DNA of 64,000 nucleotides from Halocatena marina (GCF_025913575.1 NZ_CP109785.1:248001-312000); one strand, 5' to 3'; counted from the stretch's first letter, positions 26,979-36,213 are shown. Notes: generated by a model not told the origin, from the letters alone. Numbers and translations are program-made.

Positions 26979-28151
26979 TCAGTAGAAGACCATCCCCTCG
27001 GAGTTGACTGAGGCGATCTTAGCGATGTAAGCAAAACTCAGTAGGTGGTCACCACGGTCGAATACTTTGTATCCGTTGCCGTCGTAGTGGTCGTTCCAGC
27101 GTATTCGGTTTTGGAGGTCCTCTTCGACGCTTTTAGTGAACCAACCAATTTCGTGGTAGCGTTCGATTGCGTTGATCGCTCCTTCAGTTCCAGCTTCGTG
27201 TGTGAGAAACTCGAGCCAATCGCTGATAAACGCTCCTGCTGCCTCGGTCGAAATTCGCGTAAGGTAGGGCTTCTCACCGACCATCTCTGGGTCGATTCCT
27301 TCGAGTGTAAGCAATCGTTGATGTTGTTCTGGGGTCGGGTCCTCTATGCGTGACCGATGTTCTTCGGGGGGGTCGGACCAAACGAATCCGTGGACTTCGG
27401 TCTCTAACTCGTTCGAGAGATGATCGACGATATCACAATCAGAAATCGCTTGAAGCTCCGATATATCATAGTTAATCGGATCGATAGCAGTTTTGGCGTA
27501 CTGTTGTTCCTGTCCTCCATCATCCCCGTTTACGACGGATTGTTTGCCGGTTGTGTTTTCAGCAGATTGCCCATCAGCTGTGGTTTCAGTGTGTTGTTGT
27601 GTTGAACTGTCGCTGTTATGCGTTTCTGTATCCGATTGGATATCGTTGTTCAAGCCATTGTCATCCCACTTTTCGAACTTCGAGTCATTACTGTCCCACC
27701 CTTCGAACGATTCTGTTGGCTTTTCCTGCAATTGTGACTCTGATTCAGTCTCGGACAACGACTGTGACTGGGCTTCCGAGGCGGATTCATTGGTTGTGTT
27801 ACTCCACTGGAACCCAGGGCCGTTGTCTCCTGTCTGTTCCGATCTCTGATATGTAAACCCGCCATCAGAACTGTGTGTCGTTTGGTTCGATGCAGTATTT
27901 TTATCTAAATCAGTAATTTTCTCACCAGTGTTTTGAGATTGTGGCTTTTCTTTCGATTGTGTGTCTGATTGAGAAGATGTTGTGTTCTTGGTATCCTGCT
28001 GATGATCGGCGTCGTCTCCCTGACTTTCTGCCTCTGTCTCGTTTCTCACCCAAACGAATCCATGATTGTCGTCTCCGCTGTTCGACGTATCATCGATGCT
28101 CCTTTCACGGAGGTCCGACACGTCGTATCTGCTCGGATCGACGACCATCAC
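26979..28151 (-). CDS. FlaD/FlaE-domain protein with long disordered linker
   Basis: A 390-residue acidic protein. Residues about 296-350 (YLTRISTEAAGAFISDWLEF, then INAIERYHEIGWFTKSV) match the archaellar FlaD/FlaE domain, which ends in a YxxIGWIxxxV motif. The N-terminus (VDPSRYDVSDLRERS, then HGFVWVRNE) is echoed near residue 220 (IDPINYDISELQAIS, then HGFVWSDPP), so one short module occurs twice. Between them lie about 180 residues rich in Gln, Ser, Asn, Thr and Asp, probably disordered. It is not next to archaellum genes here; its nearest same-strand neighbour is the actin-like gene. Role unknown; a polar or motility-linked accessory protein is an inference. Confidence 0.75.
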   Translation of the reverse strand: MMVVDPSRYDVSDLRERSIDDTSNSGDDNHGFVWVRNETEAESQGDDADHQQDTKNTTSSQSDTQSKEKPQSQNTGEKITDLDKNTASNQTTHSSDGGFTYQRSEQTGDNGPGFQWSNTTNESASEAQSQSLSETESESQLQEKPTESFEGWDSNDSKFEKWDDNGLNNDIQSDTETHNSDSSTQQHTETTADGQSAENTTGKQSVVNGDDGGQEQQYAKTAIDPINYDISELQAISDCDIVDHLSNELETEVHGFVWSDPPEEHRSRIEDPTPEQHQRLLTLEGIDPEMVGEKPYLTRISTEAAGAFISDWLEFLTHEAGTEGAINAIERYHEIGWFTKSVEEDLQNRIRWNDHYDGNGYKVFDRGDHLLSFAYIAKIASVNSEGMVFY

Positions 28152-28285
28152 CTTTCAAAGATAGTGGGTAACAACAGCACAACAATCTTTCTCCATCGAC
28201 TGACGAAGAATCCTTCATATCACAACTAATTAGTCAGTGGCTGTTATAATCTTACACCACCTTCGTATCGTGCCGAGTACTGTAG

Positions 28286-28387
28286 ATGATGGCTGATGAC
28301 GATGAATACGACCCGAGCCGGATTCGGCACCCGGTGATGACGAACCCTATGAGTGCCGAGGCCATACCCCATGCTTTGATAGACTAA
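28286..28387 (+). CDS. Possible 33-residue protein
   Basis: Two adjacent ATG codons (28286 and 28289) open a frame reading MMADDDEYDPSRIRHP then VMTNPMSAEAIPHALID. It is acidic at the start and haloarchaeal in composition. It stands divergent from the FlaD/E-like gene, and its YDPSR recalls the DPSRYD of that protein. No clear TATA element was placed. It may be a real small protein, a gene remnant or chance. Confidence 0.35.
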   Translation: MMADDDEYDPSRIRHPVMTNPMSAEAIPHALID

Positions 28388-28856
28388 TCGATTGTTCTCA
28401 ATTGATAATATGTATCCGTTCTTCTATAGGAGGATATATATCGTATCTATTTTGTATTTGTTCATTTTATTGTCAAATCAGTTCTGATGTCTTTGGTGAA
28501 TGTCTGGTCCGGAGTGGAAACGATCGAATCGGTGGATGTGTGGTTCTGGACACCGGAGGCGTTACTCACTGGATATACAGATACGACAAAAAACGGATCC
28601 GTCACAGCCTGCCAACACAGCTTTGAGGAGGGCTACGGATCATCACTATCGAACTGTTCGGTAAAAGTCCCGCGAACGTACTCGTTTTTCATTTCTATAT
28701 TCTCTATTGACCGAAGCTGACAGCCAGTACACGCCGCGATCCCCACTCACAACAGAAGATCGTCTCGTCGGCACTAGTGATTTGAACTGAGCTGTATCGT
28801 AGCAATTGAAAAAACAGTAACTATCGAACAATCCACAGACCGTTCGAATTTGGAAC
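28388..28856. other. Gene-free region before the repeat protein
   Basis: About 470 bases, AT-rich at 28390-28480. One plus-strand frame reads plausibly near 28490-28626 (GGCVVLDTGGVTHWIYRY) but has no good start and ends at TGA. It could be a relic. Nothing else is supported. Confidence 0.4.
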
Positions 28857-29819
28857 CTAACAGTCTTCCTTATCTCGCTTTTTGTCGTGTTTCCGGTCGT
28901 CGTGTTTTTTGTCCCGCTTTTTGTCGTGTTTCCAATCGTCGTGTTTTTCGTCCCGCTTTTTGTCGTGTTTCCAATCGTCGTGTTTTTCGTCCCGCTTTTT
29001 GTCGTGTTTCCAATCGTCGTGTTTTTCGTCCCGCTTTTTGTCGTGTTTCCAATCGTCGTGTTTTTCGTCCCGCTTTTTGTCGTGTTTCCAATCGTCGTGT
29101 TTTTCGTCCCGCTTTTTGTCGTGTTTCCAATCGTCGTGTTTTTCGTCCCGCTTTTTGTCGTGTTTCCAATCGTCGTGTTTTTCGTCTCGCTTCTCGTCGT
29201 GTCTCACGTCAAGCTCTTCATTGCTTGCGTCGTGATCTTTGCCGTCTTTGCTGTCCCACTTCTTATCGTGTTCCCGGTCGTGTTTTTTGTCGTGCTTCCA
29301 GTCGCGATTACCGCTATCGCTGTTCGGACACCGGATGCGGAACCAGCAGATTCTCTTCTTTTCTCGCTTGTCTGCTTTAATTGTAGCACAGTAGGTACTA
29401 TCGACTGGCTCAGCGACGACTGGCTTGCGCTTTTTACAATGTTTGAACTTATCGCGCCAATCGTGGTCTGATTCTTCATCGTGTCGCTTCTTCTTGTGGG
29501 TCGCATACGAGACAGCGAATGGGAAATGTGCGTAGATTTTTACTTTCTTTTTATCTCCTTTGATCCGGAATCTGTCCGGTTTGGAATCATTGGTATCATT
29601 CCCGTTATCGTTGAGCACGTGATGGTTCCATTCCCCATCTTTGCGCACGTAAACGATGTCGAGATCCTTTGGGCACTTTTTCGTGTTAGTATCGTTGTCG
29701 TTATCCTCGCCATCGGTTGCAACGGTGACGCCTGTACCAATGCCACCGAGAGTAATGCCGGATACACCGAGCGCCTTTATCAAGTCTCTACGACTAACAG
29801 ATCGTTTGATACCCCTCAT
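28857..29819 (-). CDS. Tat-exported protein with eight 13-residue Asp/Lys/His repeats
   Basis: A 320-residue protein. The N-terminus has a twin-arginine signal (SVSRRDLIKALGVSGITLGG). Residues about 45-150 form a small basic and acidic domain (DIVYVRKDGEWNHHVLN, KVKIYAHFPFAVSYATHKKK) with several cysteines (ending KRICWFRIRCPNS). The rest is charged repeat sequence, first irregular and then eight tandem copies of DEKHDDWKHDKKR, the last one diverged (DKKHDDRKHDKKR). It ends in DKEDC, with a terminal cysteine. Repeats are balanced in charge and contain three His and usually one Trp per two-part unit. Function unknown; metal or polyanion binding at the cell surface is possible. Confidence 0.8.
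   Translation of the reverse strand: MRGIKRSVSRRDLIKALGVSGITLGGIGTGVTVATDGEDNDNDTNTKKCPKDLDIVYVRKDGEWNHHVLNDNGNDTNDSKPDRFRIKGDKKKVKIYAHFPFAVSYATHKKKRHDEESDHDWRDKFKHCKKRKPVVAEPVDSTYCATIKADKREKKRICWFRIRCPNSDSGNRDWKHDKKHDREHDKKWDSKDGKDHDASNEELDVRHDEKRDEKHDDWKHDKKRDEKHDDWKHDKKRDEKHDDWKHDKKRDEKHDDWKHDKKRDEKHDDWKHDKKRDEKHDDWKHDKKRDEKHDDWKHDKKRDKKHDDRKHDKKRDKEDC
28875..29186 (-). repeat. Eight 39-bp tandem repeats encoding 13-residue units
   Basis: The unit is 39 bp, in frame, and seven copies are identical or nearly so at the DNA level; the eighth (gene 3' end) differs at a few bases. Because no unit contains a stop in most frames, several long false frames appear on both strands here. Near-identity implies recent expansion or gene-conversion homogenisation. 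Confidence 0.93.
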
Positions 29820-30156
29820 GGTACACCGTCACACAAAATGCCGTTTCGACTTTGTTATGGATAACTTTAAACTGATACTATATCGTAGGAACATATTATT
29901 GAATACGGGCGATGAATATTGTCAAAATATGTATGTTAACGTTATATATGTTAGAATATATTATTTTATAGTTGTGACTATTTGCACGAGAGTGTAGCTA
30001 TAGTTATTTTCTATTTGTGGCTTCCATAGCGATTGCCACGCTAAAGACAATTCACAACGAATCTCCAGTACTCGCTTTTGCTAAAATCCTCAAAGGAAAC
30101 AGGTCTGGGGGATGCTAGTGGTAGTAGACTTCGACTGATCACCGTGACGTTCACTG
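29820..30156. other. AT-rich gene-free region
   Basis: About 340 bases, strongly AT-rich at 29870-30010. It separates two minus-strand genes and carries the upstream region of the repeat-protein gene. No TATA element could be placed with confidence, and no gene is supported. Confidence 0.4.
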
Positions 30157-30552
30157 TTAAGTGGACGATTCGAGATCGTGGTGGTCTGTCCAGACACCCA
30201 AATACCAGAACATCGGCGCAAGATCCTGTGCTTTGTCTGTTGATTCGTACTCCACCCGTGGTGGTATCTCATCGTACGATTGGCGGGTTAGTAACCCTGC
30301 TTCGGTCAGTTCCCGCAGACGGTTTGAGAGTGTGTTCGGTGCGATGTCGATCATCTCCTCAAGATCGGAGAATCGTAGAGGATCGTCAGCACATGAAAAC
30401 CGATGGAGAATAGCAATCGTGTGCTTTTTTCCGAGCAAATTGAGAAGCACAGCCATCGTTTTATTTGTTTCTCGTGCGAGGTCACTCCCTGGTTCCCTCG
30501 TCGAATCGTCAGCGAGGATCGTCTCGGCAAACTCCTCGGCAATAGGCTTCAC
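30157..30552 (-). CDS. HxlR-type winged-helix transcriptional regulator
   Basis: A 131-residue protein with a GTG start (MKPIAEEFAETI) and the HxlR winged helix: LLGKKHTIAILHRFSCADDP, then LRFSDLEEMIDIAPNTLSNR, then LRELTEAGLLTRQSYDEIPP and VEYESTDKAQDLAPMF. The element tataaaa at 30576-30582 is 24-30 bases before the GTG and supports it. HxlR regulators often respond to oxidative or aldehyde stress. No ligand or target can be named here. It is a single-gene unit. Confidence 0.9.
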   Translation of the reverse strand: MKPIAEEFAETILADDSTREPGSDLARETNKTMAVLLNLLGKKHTIAILHRFSCADDPLRFSDLEEMIDIAPNTLSNRLRELTEAGLLTRQSYDEIPPRVEYESTDKAQDLAPMFWYLGVWTDHHDLESST

Positions 30553-30575
30553 GTGTTCTGCTATCGTTTCTGAAG

Positions 30576-30582
30576 TATAAAA
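30576..30582 (-). promoter_or_regulatory. TATA-like element for the HxlR-type regulator
   Basis: The plus-strand sequence tataaaa (ttttata on the coding strand) lies 24-30 bases before the GTG at 30552 and supports a leaderless transcript. Confidence 0.55.
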
Positions 30583-30730
30583 CTTGTTTTGGCGAAGCTA
30601 AAGATGGAGTACAGTTCTAGAGGTGGTGTGACTAATTCGTAGCAACAACTAAGAAACCGTCCAGAAACCGAACAGATGATCTGACTGAGCTGCGTTCCGG
30701 ATGCTAACACCCAACGTGATAGAGGTATCG

Positions 30731-32488
30731 TCAGGAGTCGTTCGTGTTTCGAAAGAATACCACGAGCGTTCTGTCACCAATTTCGTCAAGTCGGTACCGT
30801 TTGGCGGTGTAGCTCTGTCCAAGCTTCTGTGCAACAGCGGAACGATTGGCCGCTGTTGTAATCACCACCGGCGGTGGTTCGGATCCAATGTCATCAGCAA
30901 CGGCCACACTTGTCACATCGGCACCGATCGTTTCGGTATACCATGGGACTGGGATCCGACGGAACCACGCTGCTGTTGCTGGTGGAGCAGTACGGGAAGA
31001 CTCGTTCGACACGAGCGAACGGCCAACGTACAGCACATCCGTATCGTTTCCGCCAGTTGCAGCCGCGTGGTCGATGGCGGTGATGACGGTCTGCAGTTCT
31101 TCCGGTGCCTGTGCATAGTAGACGATCTCGTTGCCGTCTCCTCCGTTTCTTGGGCTGTCGTATGGATTGAGATAGCTCGTCTCTATAGCTGTGAGGCCAG
31201 AAGAGACCACCAGAGTCCCCAGTAGCACAGTCGCACCACCTGCTTTGACCATCGCTCGCGTGCGCTCGCTTGCGATGGTACTCCCGTCGGAACGTGCAGT
31301 CTCCTGTGAAGACAGCTGGCTCTGCCCCCATCGATAGACGACGCCGACACCAACCGCTGCTGGAATCGAAAGTGCCACGACAGCGTGCACCGTTGACCAC
31401 GGCACCGGAACGCTGTTTGCGAGTGGATATCCAACCGTTGCGGCAACTCCGCAGTAGAAACTGAACTCCACCAGATCGCGGGTACTACCAGCGTAGCGAT
31501 CATAAAGAAAGCCAACGATTGCTAACAAGCAGACGCCCATCGCGCCCATTGCCAATGTCCAGAGGGTGTCCAGAAGATATGGAAGATACGGATGACTCTG
31601 AATTGACCCACCAGCCCAGTGTTCAATGGCCTTTTGGTAGGAGCCAAGCGTCGCTCGCTCGATGACAGCGGGAAGCATCTCAAACTTACCACCCACCGCT
31701 TTCCAGAGACCGGGCGCTCTCGCCTCGGGACTACGAGGTGCATAAAAGAAGATCACAATAAGAAAAAAGAGCAGGATCGCTCCCACCAAATGAGTCGCCC
31801 ACGTACGAAAGCCAGCCACAGCGTGCACAGTGAGCGACCGGACAAACGAGACCGGTCCGGATCCCTCCTCACGGACTCGAAGCAACCGACGATCGAACAC
31901 GAGCAAGGCCGCACCGCCCCACGTCAGCAACCACAGCAGGACGCTCTCTTTGGTGGTAAACGCGATTCCGAGCGCGATCGTCATTCCGTAGAGATACCGC
32001 GGCGCACGCGTATCGTACGCCCGAACCAACAACCCGAGTGCGACGAGCATGAACGCCGCAAGCGGAAGGTCGTTTCGCATAAAGCGCGAGTAGTAGAGCA
32101 ACAGCGGATTGATCGCAAGGATGAATGCGAGCGCAACGATCTCCTCGTTTCGGAGACGGTCGCGGAACAACCACGCTGATAAGGGAAGTAACCCACCAAT
32201 GACTGCCACGACCAACCGAGCAGTAAACTCGGTCGCTCCGAACACCGAGAAGACTACCGAATTAACTCGCATAAAAAACGGCCCGTGGAGAATCGGACGA
32301 TACTGCCAGCTACCGTGTTCAAGAAATTTCAGCACCCAATAGCCGACCCACGCCTCATCGTAGTAGAACACTCGATGCCCAAGAGCGTACAAACGGAGGA
32401 TGAGAGCACCGAACGCGGTCGCGATAACTGCAAGCGGTACCCACCGATCAGCGAGTAATGCACGGAAATCAGCCGCTGTGGAAGGCAT
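30731..32488 (-). CDS. Agl23-like polytopic membrane protein (glycosyltransferase 39-like)
   Basis: A 585-residue protein with about eleven to twelve hydrophobic segments. The opening FYYDEAWVGYWVLKFLEHG and the HGPFFMRVNSVVFSVFG segment match the family known as Agl23 or TIGR03663 (flippase-activity-associated). YYSRFMRNDLPLAAFMLVALG and AFTTKESVLLW are also typical. These proteins resemble dolichyl-phosphate-sugar-dependent glycosyltransferases with the acidic catalytic loop (YDEAWVG). The C-terminal 130 residues form an outside domain (ETSYLNPYDSPRNGGDGNE). A TATA element at 32512 supports the start. It may act in surface glycan assembly; the asparagine-synthetase-like genes nearby may or may not belong to it. 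Confidence 0.88.
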   Translation of the reverse strand: MPSTAADFRALLADRWVPLAVIATAFGALILRLYALGHRVFYYDEAWVGYWVLKFLEHGSWQYRPILHGPFFMRVNSVVFSVFGATEFTARLVVAVIGGLLPLSAWLFRDRLRNEEIVALAFILAINPLLLYYSRFMRNDLPLAAFMLVALGLLVRAYDTRAPRYLYGMTIALGIAFTTKESVLLWLLTWGGAALLVFDRRLLRVREEGSGPVSFVRSLTVHAVAGFRTWATHLVGAILLFFLIVIFFYAPRSPEARAPGLWKAVGGKFEMLPAVIERATLGSYQKAIEHWAGGSIQSHPYLPYLLDTLWTLAMGAMGVCLLAIVGFLYDRYAGSTRDLVEFSFYCGVAATVGYPLANSVPVPWSTVHAVVALSIPAAVGVGVVYRWGQSQLSSQETARSDGSTIASERTRAMVKAGGATVLLGTLVVSSGLTAIETSYLNPYDSPRNGGDGNEIVYYAQAPEELQTVITAIDHAAATGGNDTDVLYVGRSLVSNESSRTAPPATAAWFRRIPVPWYTETIGADVTSVAVADDIGSEPPPVVITTAANRSAVAQKLGQSYTAKRYRLDEIGDRTLVVFFRNTNDS

Positions 32489-32511
32489 GTCGGGGCTGGT
32501 TTGCTGATCGT

Positions 32512-32518
32512 AATATAT
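32512..32518 (-). promoter_or_regulatory. TATA-like element for the Agl23-like gene
   Basis: The sequence aatatat (atatatt on the coding strand) lies 24-30 bases before the ATG at 32488. Confidence 0.5.
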
Positions 32519-32757
32519 CTTTTGTCAGAAGTGGAATTGTTTACGGACAAAATATACCCGCGAGGTATCAGCTGCGGTTCCAACTTGCCTGCTGCGTTAC
32601 GGTGACATTCAATCTTTGAACCCATCAATGAGCGATCGATTGGGCGTGAGACGCGTGTATCCCCGCCTGTGTCCCTCACTGAGACGAAAAGCCACAAAAT
32701 CTATGGCATCGCCGCGTGAATAAGCAGTTCCGGAACACGTTCAGACCCATCCACGCT

Positions 32758-33528
32758 ATGTTTGAGGCTACCATCGAAATTGTACTTGAAAACCCCGTGA
32801 CGGTTATCGCGCTGTTGCCAGCCCTCTACTTCACAGCCACGACGCTCTGGGGCGTCCGAAAGCCATTGGTGTCGATCCTTATGGCCACCACCGCGATTGG
32901 GTTATCTCCCATCTTCCTTCTCTTTGTGGTCGGTGAATTCACCGGATCATCCGTATGGATGTCGCTCGGAAACAGTGTCTTTCAAATCGAGGCGTCAGTG
33001 GTGGCTGGTGTCGTGCGGGTGTACGATGGGTTGATAGCGGCGTGGCTCCGCCTCTTCGCGTTGGTGTTCGATAGCCTGCTCTCGATTCGACTCCTCCCAG
33101 CGGATATGAGTGTCCGAGGGGTACCGGTAAACGAGGTGCTTCCGGTGTGGGTATCGGTGTTTGTGCTCCACGTAGCTGGCGGAGTGATGCTAGTGTATGG
33201 ACTATACCGAGGAAACGAGAGTTCGTCTATGGATACGCTGTTGCGCGGCGGCGGTGTCGCGTTCTTGATCGCGGGGTTGTTCGTGGTTGTGCTCCAGTCC
33301 CGTGTTGTCGCATTCGACGCTTCCGCTATTGGTGTGTTGTTGATGGCGGTAGTCGGACTAGAGATCGGTGTTGCCGTCGTGCTGTTAGGCGTCCGCCCGG
33401 ACTTTTCTGGTGGAGACAATGATGAGTTCGACGATGCTAGCTCCGCTATGAAAGACGTTCGTGATTCATTGCTGTCTCGTCTCACGATGTATATGAATCG
33501 GCTCCAGTCGGACGTGAACGAAGAGTGA
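32758..33528 (+). CDS. Polytopic membrane protein, unknown
   Basis: A 256-residue protein with about six hydrophobic segments: ENPVTVIALLPALYFTA, LMATTAIGLSPIFLLFVVG, AWLRLFALVFDSLLSI, WVSVFVLHVAGGVMLVYGL, GVAFLIAGLFVVVLQ and IGVLLMAVVGLEIGVAVVLLG. An acidic cytoplasmic-like tail follows (NDEFDDASSAMKDVRD). The ATG at 32758 is chosen; an in-frame GTG at 32716 would add 14 basic residues. It is divergent from the Agl23-like gene. I do not recognise the family. A long open frame on the opposite strand through this gene is a shadow. Confidence 0.65.
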   Translation: MFEATIEIVLENPVTVIALLPALYFTATTLWGVRKPLVSILMATTAIGLSPIFLLFVVGEFTGSSVWMSLGNSVFQIEASVVAGVVRVYDGLIAAWLRLFALVFDSLLSIRLLPADMSVRGVPVNEVLPVWVSVFVLHVAGGVMLVYGLYRGNESSSMDTLLRGGGVAFLIAGLFVVVLQSRVVAFDASAIGVLLMAVVGLEIGVAVVLLGVRPDFSGGDNDEFDDASSAMKDVRDSLLSRLTMYMNRLQSDVNEE

Positions 33529-34290
33529 ACTGTGGCTGTTGACGAGAACTCTGAATCGTCCACCGTGTCGCTGGTCGAACCGAGGACAAAGCCTGCGACG
33601 CGAGAATGCTCGTTCGATTCGTGAATCCTGCATACATCAGCAAAACTGAGACTTCCCTCGTAGGAAGCCCCTCCTTTTAGGGTGAGGATGTCACAACTTG
33701 TGAGCACCGCCAATAGCTCGTCGGCCTCGTGCTTTCGTTCGATATCACGAACCGTCTCGGGACACACCGATTCAGCGCTGCACAGGACTGTCAAAAGCCT
33801 CGTCCGCTGTCATGCTGTCGCCGTTCGTTCCATAGACGCCGCTCCCTATCCGTCGATCTGGCTCACTACTCTATCGACTGACCGCCGAGAGAAGAGTCGT
33901 CTTGCAATATCCATAAGTAACCTCCAATCATACGCGTTTTCTATGAGCAGTTTTCGTGATCTGTCGTGTGCACGATTCCCGAATCACCCGTCCCAAATCA
34001 ATCCGAGAAAGCGAGGCTCGTAGCATGCAGAACGTCTTGGCTTCCGGTACGGTCCGAACTTCGGGTCTGATTTCGTCGTTCGGTTCGGCCACAATGGATA
34101 GTTCGGCTTCGCTCGTGATGACGAACATGCCATCGAGCGAGTATCAAAAGACACCGAGACATCGATCGAACTGTGCGCTTGTTCCTGTGATCGGAACACG
34201 ATCGACCGACAGTCCAGTCTCAATCCCCGGTCGTCGTTGCCGAGCTAGATTGCTCGAACGAGACCAACAGAACACGAGGAAACTCTGAAC
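33529..34290. other. Gene-poor region, possible relics
   Basis: About 760 bases without a confident gene. On the minus strand a frame from 33794 downward reads CSAESVCPETVRDIERKHEA and continues antisense into the neighbouring gene. Another from 34128 downward reads MFVITSEAELSIVAEPNDEI before losing coding character. Both have protein-like openings, so decayed genes are possible. No transposase motifs or terminal repeats were recognised. Confidence 0.4.
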
Positions 34291-36213
34291 ATGGTTGGTC
34301 TCTGTGGCTCGATCGGACAAGACGCTCTCCCCGAGGCAATGGCTGAGTACATCAGCTGGGGCGACGATGAGGAGACCGTCTCATACAGCGATGATCGCAT
34401 TGATCTGCAGGCGTCATTGCATTCGTTGATCGCTGGCGATCAGCCGGTTGCAGTTGAGGATGAGGATGTCCTCCTCTGGATTTGGGGTGACGTGTACGGC
34501 TACGGATCGAGATCGAACTACGTCCCACGGCGGGGGCCACCCGACGGAAGCGCGGAGTTCTGTGCGCATCTCTATGAGGTGTTCGGGATGGATTTCGTCT
34601 CTGGACTGAACGGCAATTTCGCGCTCGTCATCTACGATCAAACGGAAAACGCCGTGTCGTTTGTGACTGACCGGTTCGCGACCCGGCCGCTCTACTACGC
34701 ACAACCGACCGACGACACTCTCATCGTTTCCTCACAGTCTCAATCGCTCACGCTTCATCCCGACATCGAACCAGCGTTCGATCTCCCATATCTTTACGAG
34801 TATCTCGATCTCAGGCGCGTGTTCGGTGTGAAAACGCCGATTGCAGGTGTCGAACAGTTCCCACCTGGATCGATTATCACGGTCGATCTCGACGACCTGA
34901 CGATGACAACGACCAGCTACTGGTCTCCCACGTACGATCCAATCGATAAGCCGTACTCGTACTTCCAAGAGCAGTTTGTCGAGACAATCCAACAGGTGTT
35001 CTCGGACTGGACGTATGATGATCTCTCGTATGGCCTGCTCCTGTCGGGTGGAAGCGACTCGCGGCTCGGGCTCGCAGCGATTGACCAACCGGTCACGACA
35101 TTCCATAATGCTGACTGGATGAGCCGAGAGGCGAAGATCGCACGGCGTGCGGCAAATGCGACAGATAATACGTTCAAGCTGCTGGAACGCGGACCAGATT
35201 ACGACGCCGGACTCCTCGAAAACGCGTCACCGTTGTCGAATTTCAGTGGCTGGTTCGATCAGGCATACTTCCTTGGATTCGAAGAGGAGGTCACAGCAGA
35301 AGTCGACGTTCTCGTCTCAGGGTTGTATGCCGATACGCTGCTCGGTGGCGGACAGCTCGAAACACCCACCGTCTCTCTCGATCCGCTCGGGAACCTCACG
35401 ATACCCACTGCACAGTCGGTCAATTCGATCGATGAGTACATCGACTCTCAGATAAGTGAGGGAATCGAACCGCTTCCGTATTTCTCTGATGACTGGTCTC
35501 TTTCGAGCGTTTTATCCGACAACATTCACGAGACACGTGACGGTATTGTCAGCCACGGTATCCATTACGATTCGATCGAAGATCTGGTGATGTACGGCGG
35601 CTACTACCCGCTAAGCTCGGACACCGACGCTATCTTTTCGGAGAGTCTGGCACAAATGCGGCCGTACCGAACGCCGTTCCTTGACAATCGGATCGTCGAT
35701 CTCCAACAACAGATCCCGAAGCGGTTCTTCCTTCGCCGTAACTTCGTCAATAAGGCAGTCGAACAGATCGATCCAGCACTCGCTGAGATACCACACGCCC
35801 ACACCGGCGTCCCACTCAAGTACCCGTTCATTGTCGAGTATCTCGGGACGAATCTCAATGGACTCTGGTGGAAACACGTCGCCGATACCAGTGTACCAGA
35901 ACCGTACCTCGACCACACACCATGGCCAAACAGAGAGGAACTCATCCGTGCTCGACCGTTCACCACCGAGACGCTGAACGAATGCAGTGAATATCTATCG
36001 GATCTGTCATTCCTCGATGTCGATGGCGCATGGCAATGCTATCACGAACATCTCGACGGAGAGGACAATACGACGATATTATATTCTTTGTTGACGTTCC
36101 TCCGAATGCGGGCCACAGAAGCGGTCCATCATTCATCTCAAACAGAGAATACCGACCGGTCCACGCCGGTCATCGAACCAAATTCGACCGCATCAGAAGG
36201 AAAAACGCGATGA
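34291..36213 (+). CDS. Asparagine-synthetase-like protein, glutaminase Cys replaced by Val
   Basis: A 640-residue protein with the two-domain layout of AsnB. The N-terminal class II amidotransferase-like domain (about 1-200) has GLNGNFALVIYDQ and VTDRFATRPLYYA, but begins MVGLCGSIG where active enzymes begin MCGI; the nucleophile position holds Val. The synthetase domain has the PP-loop LLLSGGSDSRLG (252-257) and the closing RTPFLDNRIVDLQQ. It can probably adenylate a carboxylate, with ammonia or another amine as nucleophile, as in beta-lactam synthetases that also lost the Cys; this is inference. It overlaps the second homologue by 4 bases (ATGA). Confidence 0.85.
   Translation: MVGLCGSIGQDALPEAMAEYISWGDDEETVSYSDDRIDLQASLHSLIAGDQPVAVEDEDVLLWIWGDVYGYGSRSNYVPRRGPPDGSAEFCAHLYEVFGMDFVSGLNGNFALVIYDQTENAVSFVTDRFATRPLYYAQPTDDTLIVSSQSQSLTLHPDIEPAFDLPYLYEYLDLRRVFGVKTPIAGVEQFPPGSIITVDLDDLTMTTTSYWSPTYDPIDKPYSYFQEQFVETIQQVFSDWTYDDLSYGLLLSGGSDSRLGLAAIDQPVTTFHNADWMSREAKIARRAANATDNTFKLLERGPDYDAGLLENASPLSNFSGWFDQAYFLGFEEEVTAEVDVLVSGLYADTLLGGGQLETPTVSLDPLGNLTIPTAQSVNSIDEYIDSQISEGIEPLPYFSDDWSLSSVLSDNIHETRDGIVSHGIHYDSIEDLVMYGGYYPLSSDTDAIFSESLAQMRPYRTPFLDNRIVDLQQQIPKRFFLRRNFVNKAVEQIDPALAEIPHAHTGVPLKYPFIVEYLGTNLNGLWWKHVADTSVPEPYLDHTPWPNREELIRARPFTTETLNECSEYLSDLSFLDVDGAWQCYHEHLDGEDNTTILYSLLTFLRMRATEAVHHSSQTENTDRSTPVIEPNSTASEGKTR

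Noticed and set aside
28875..29186. CRISPR-like array
   Set aside because: The repeats are directly adjacent with no spacers and stay in frame, so they are protein-coding tandem repeats.
28850..29506. Several long open frames on both strands across the 39-bp repeats (Phe/Val-rich or Arg-rich products)
   Set aside because: The repeat unit length is a multiple of three and lacks stops in most frames, so false frames persist. Only the minus-strand frame has a Tat signal and a unique domain.
32982..33794. A 270-codon minus-strand frame opposite the membrane-protein gene
   Set aside because: Most of it is the antisense of a gene with clear transmembrane pattern. Only its first part, outside that gene, might be a relic, and it is listed as such.
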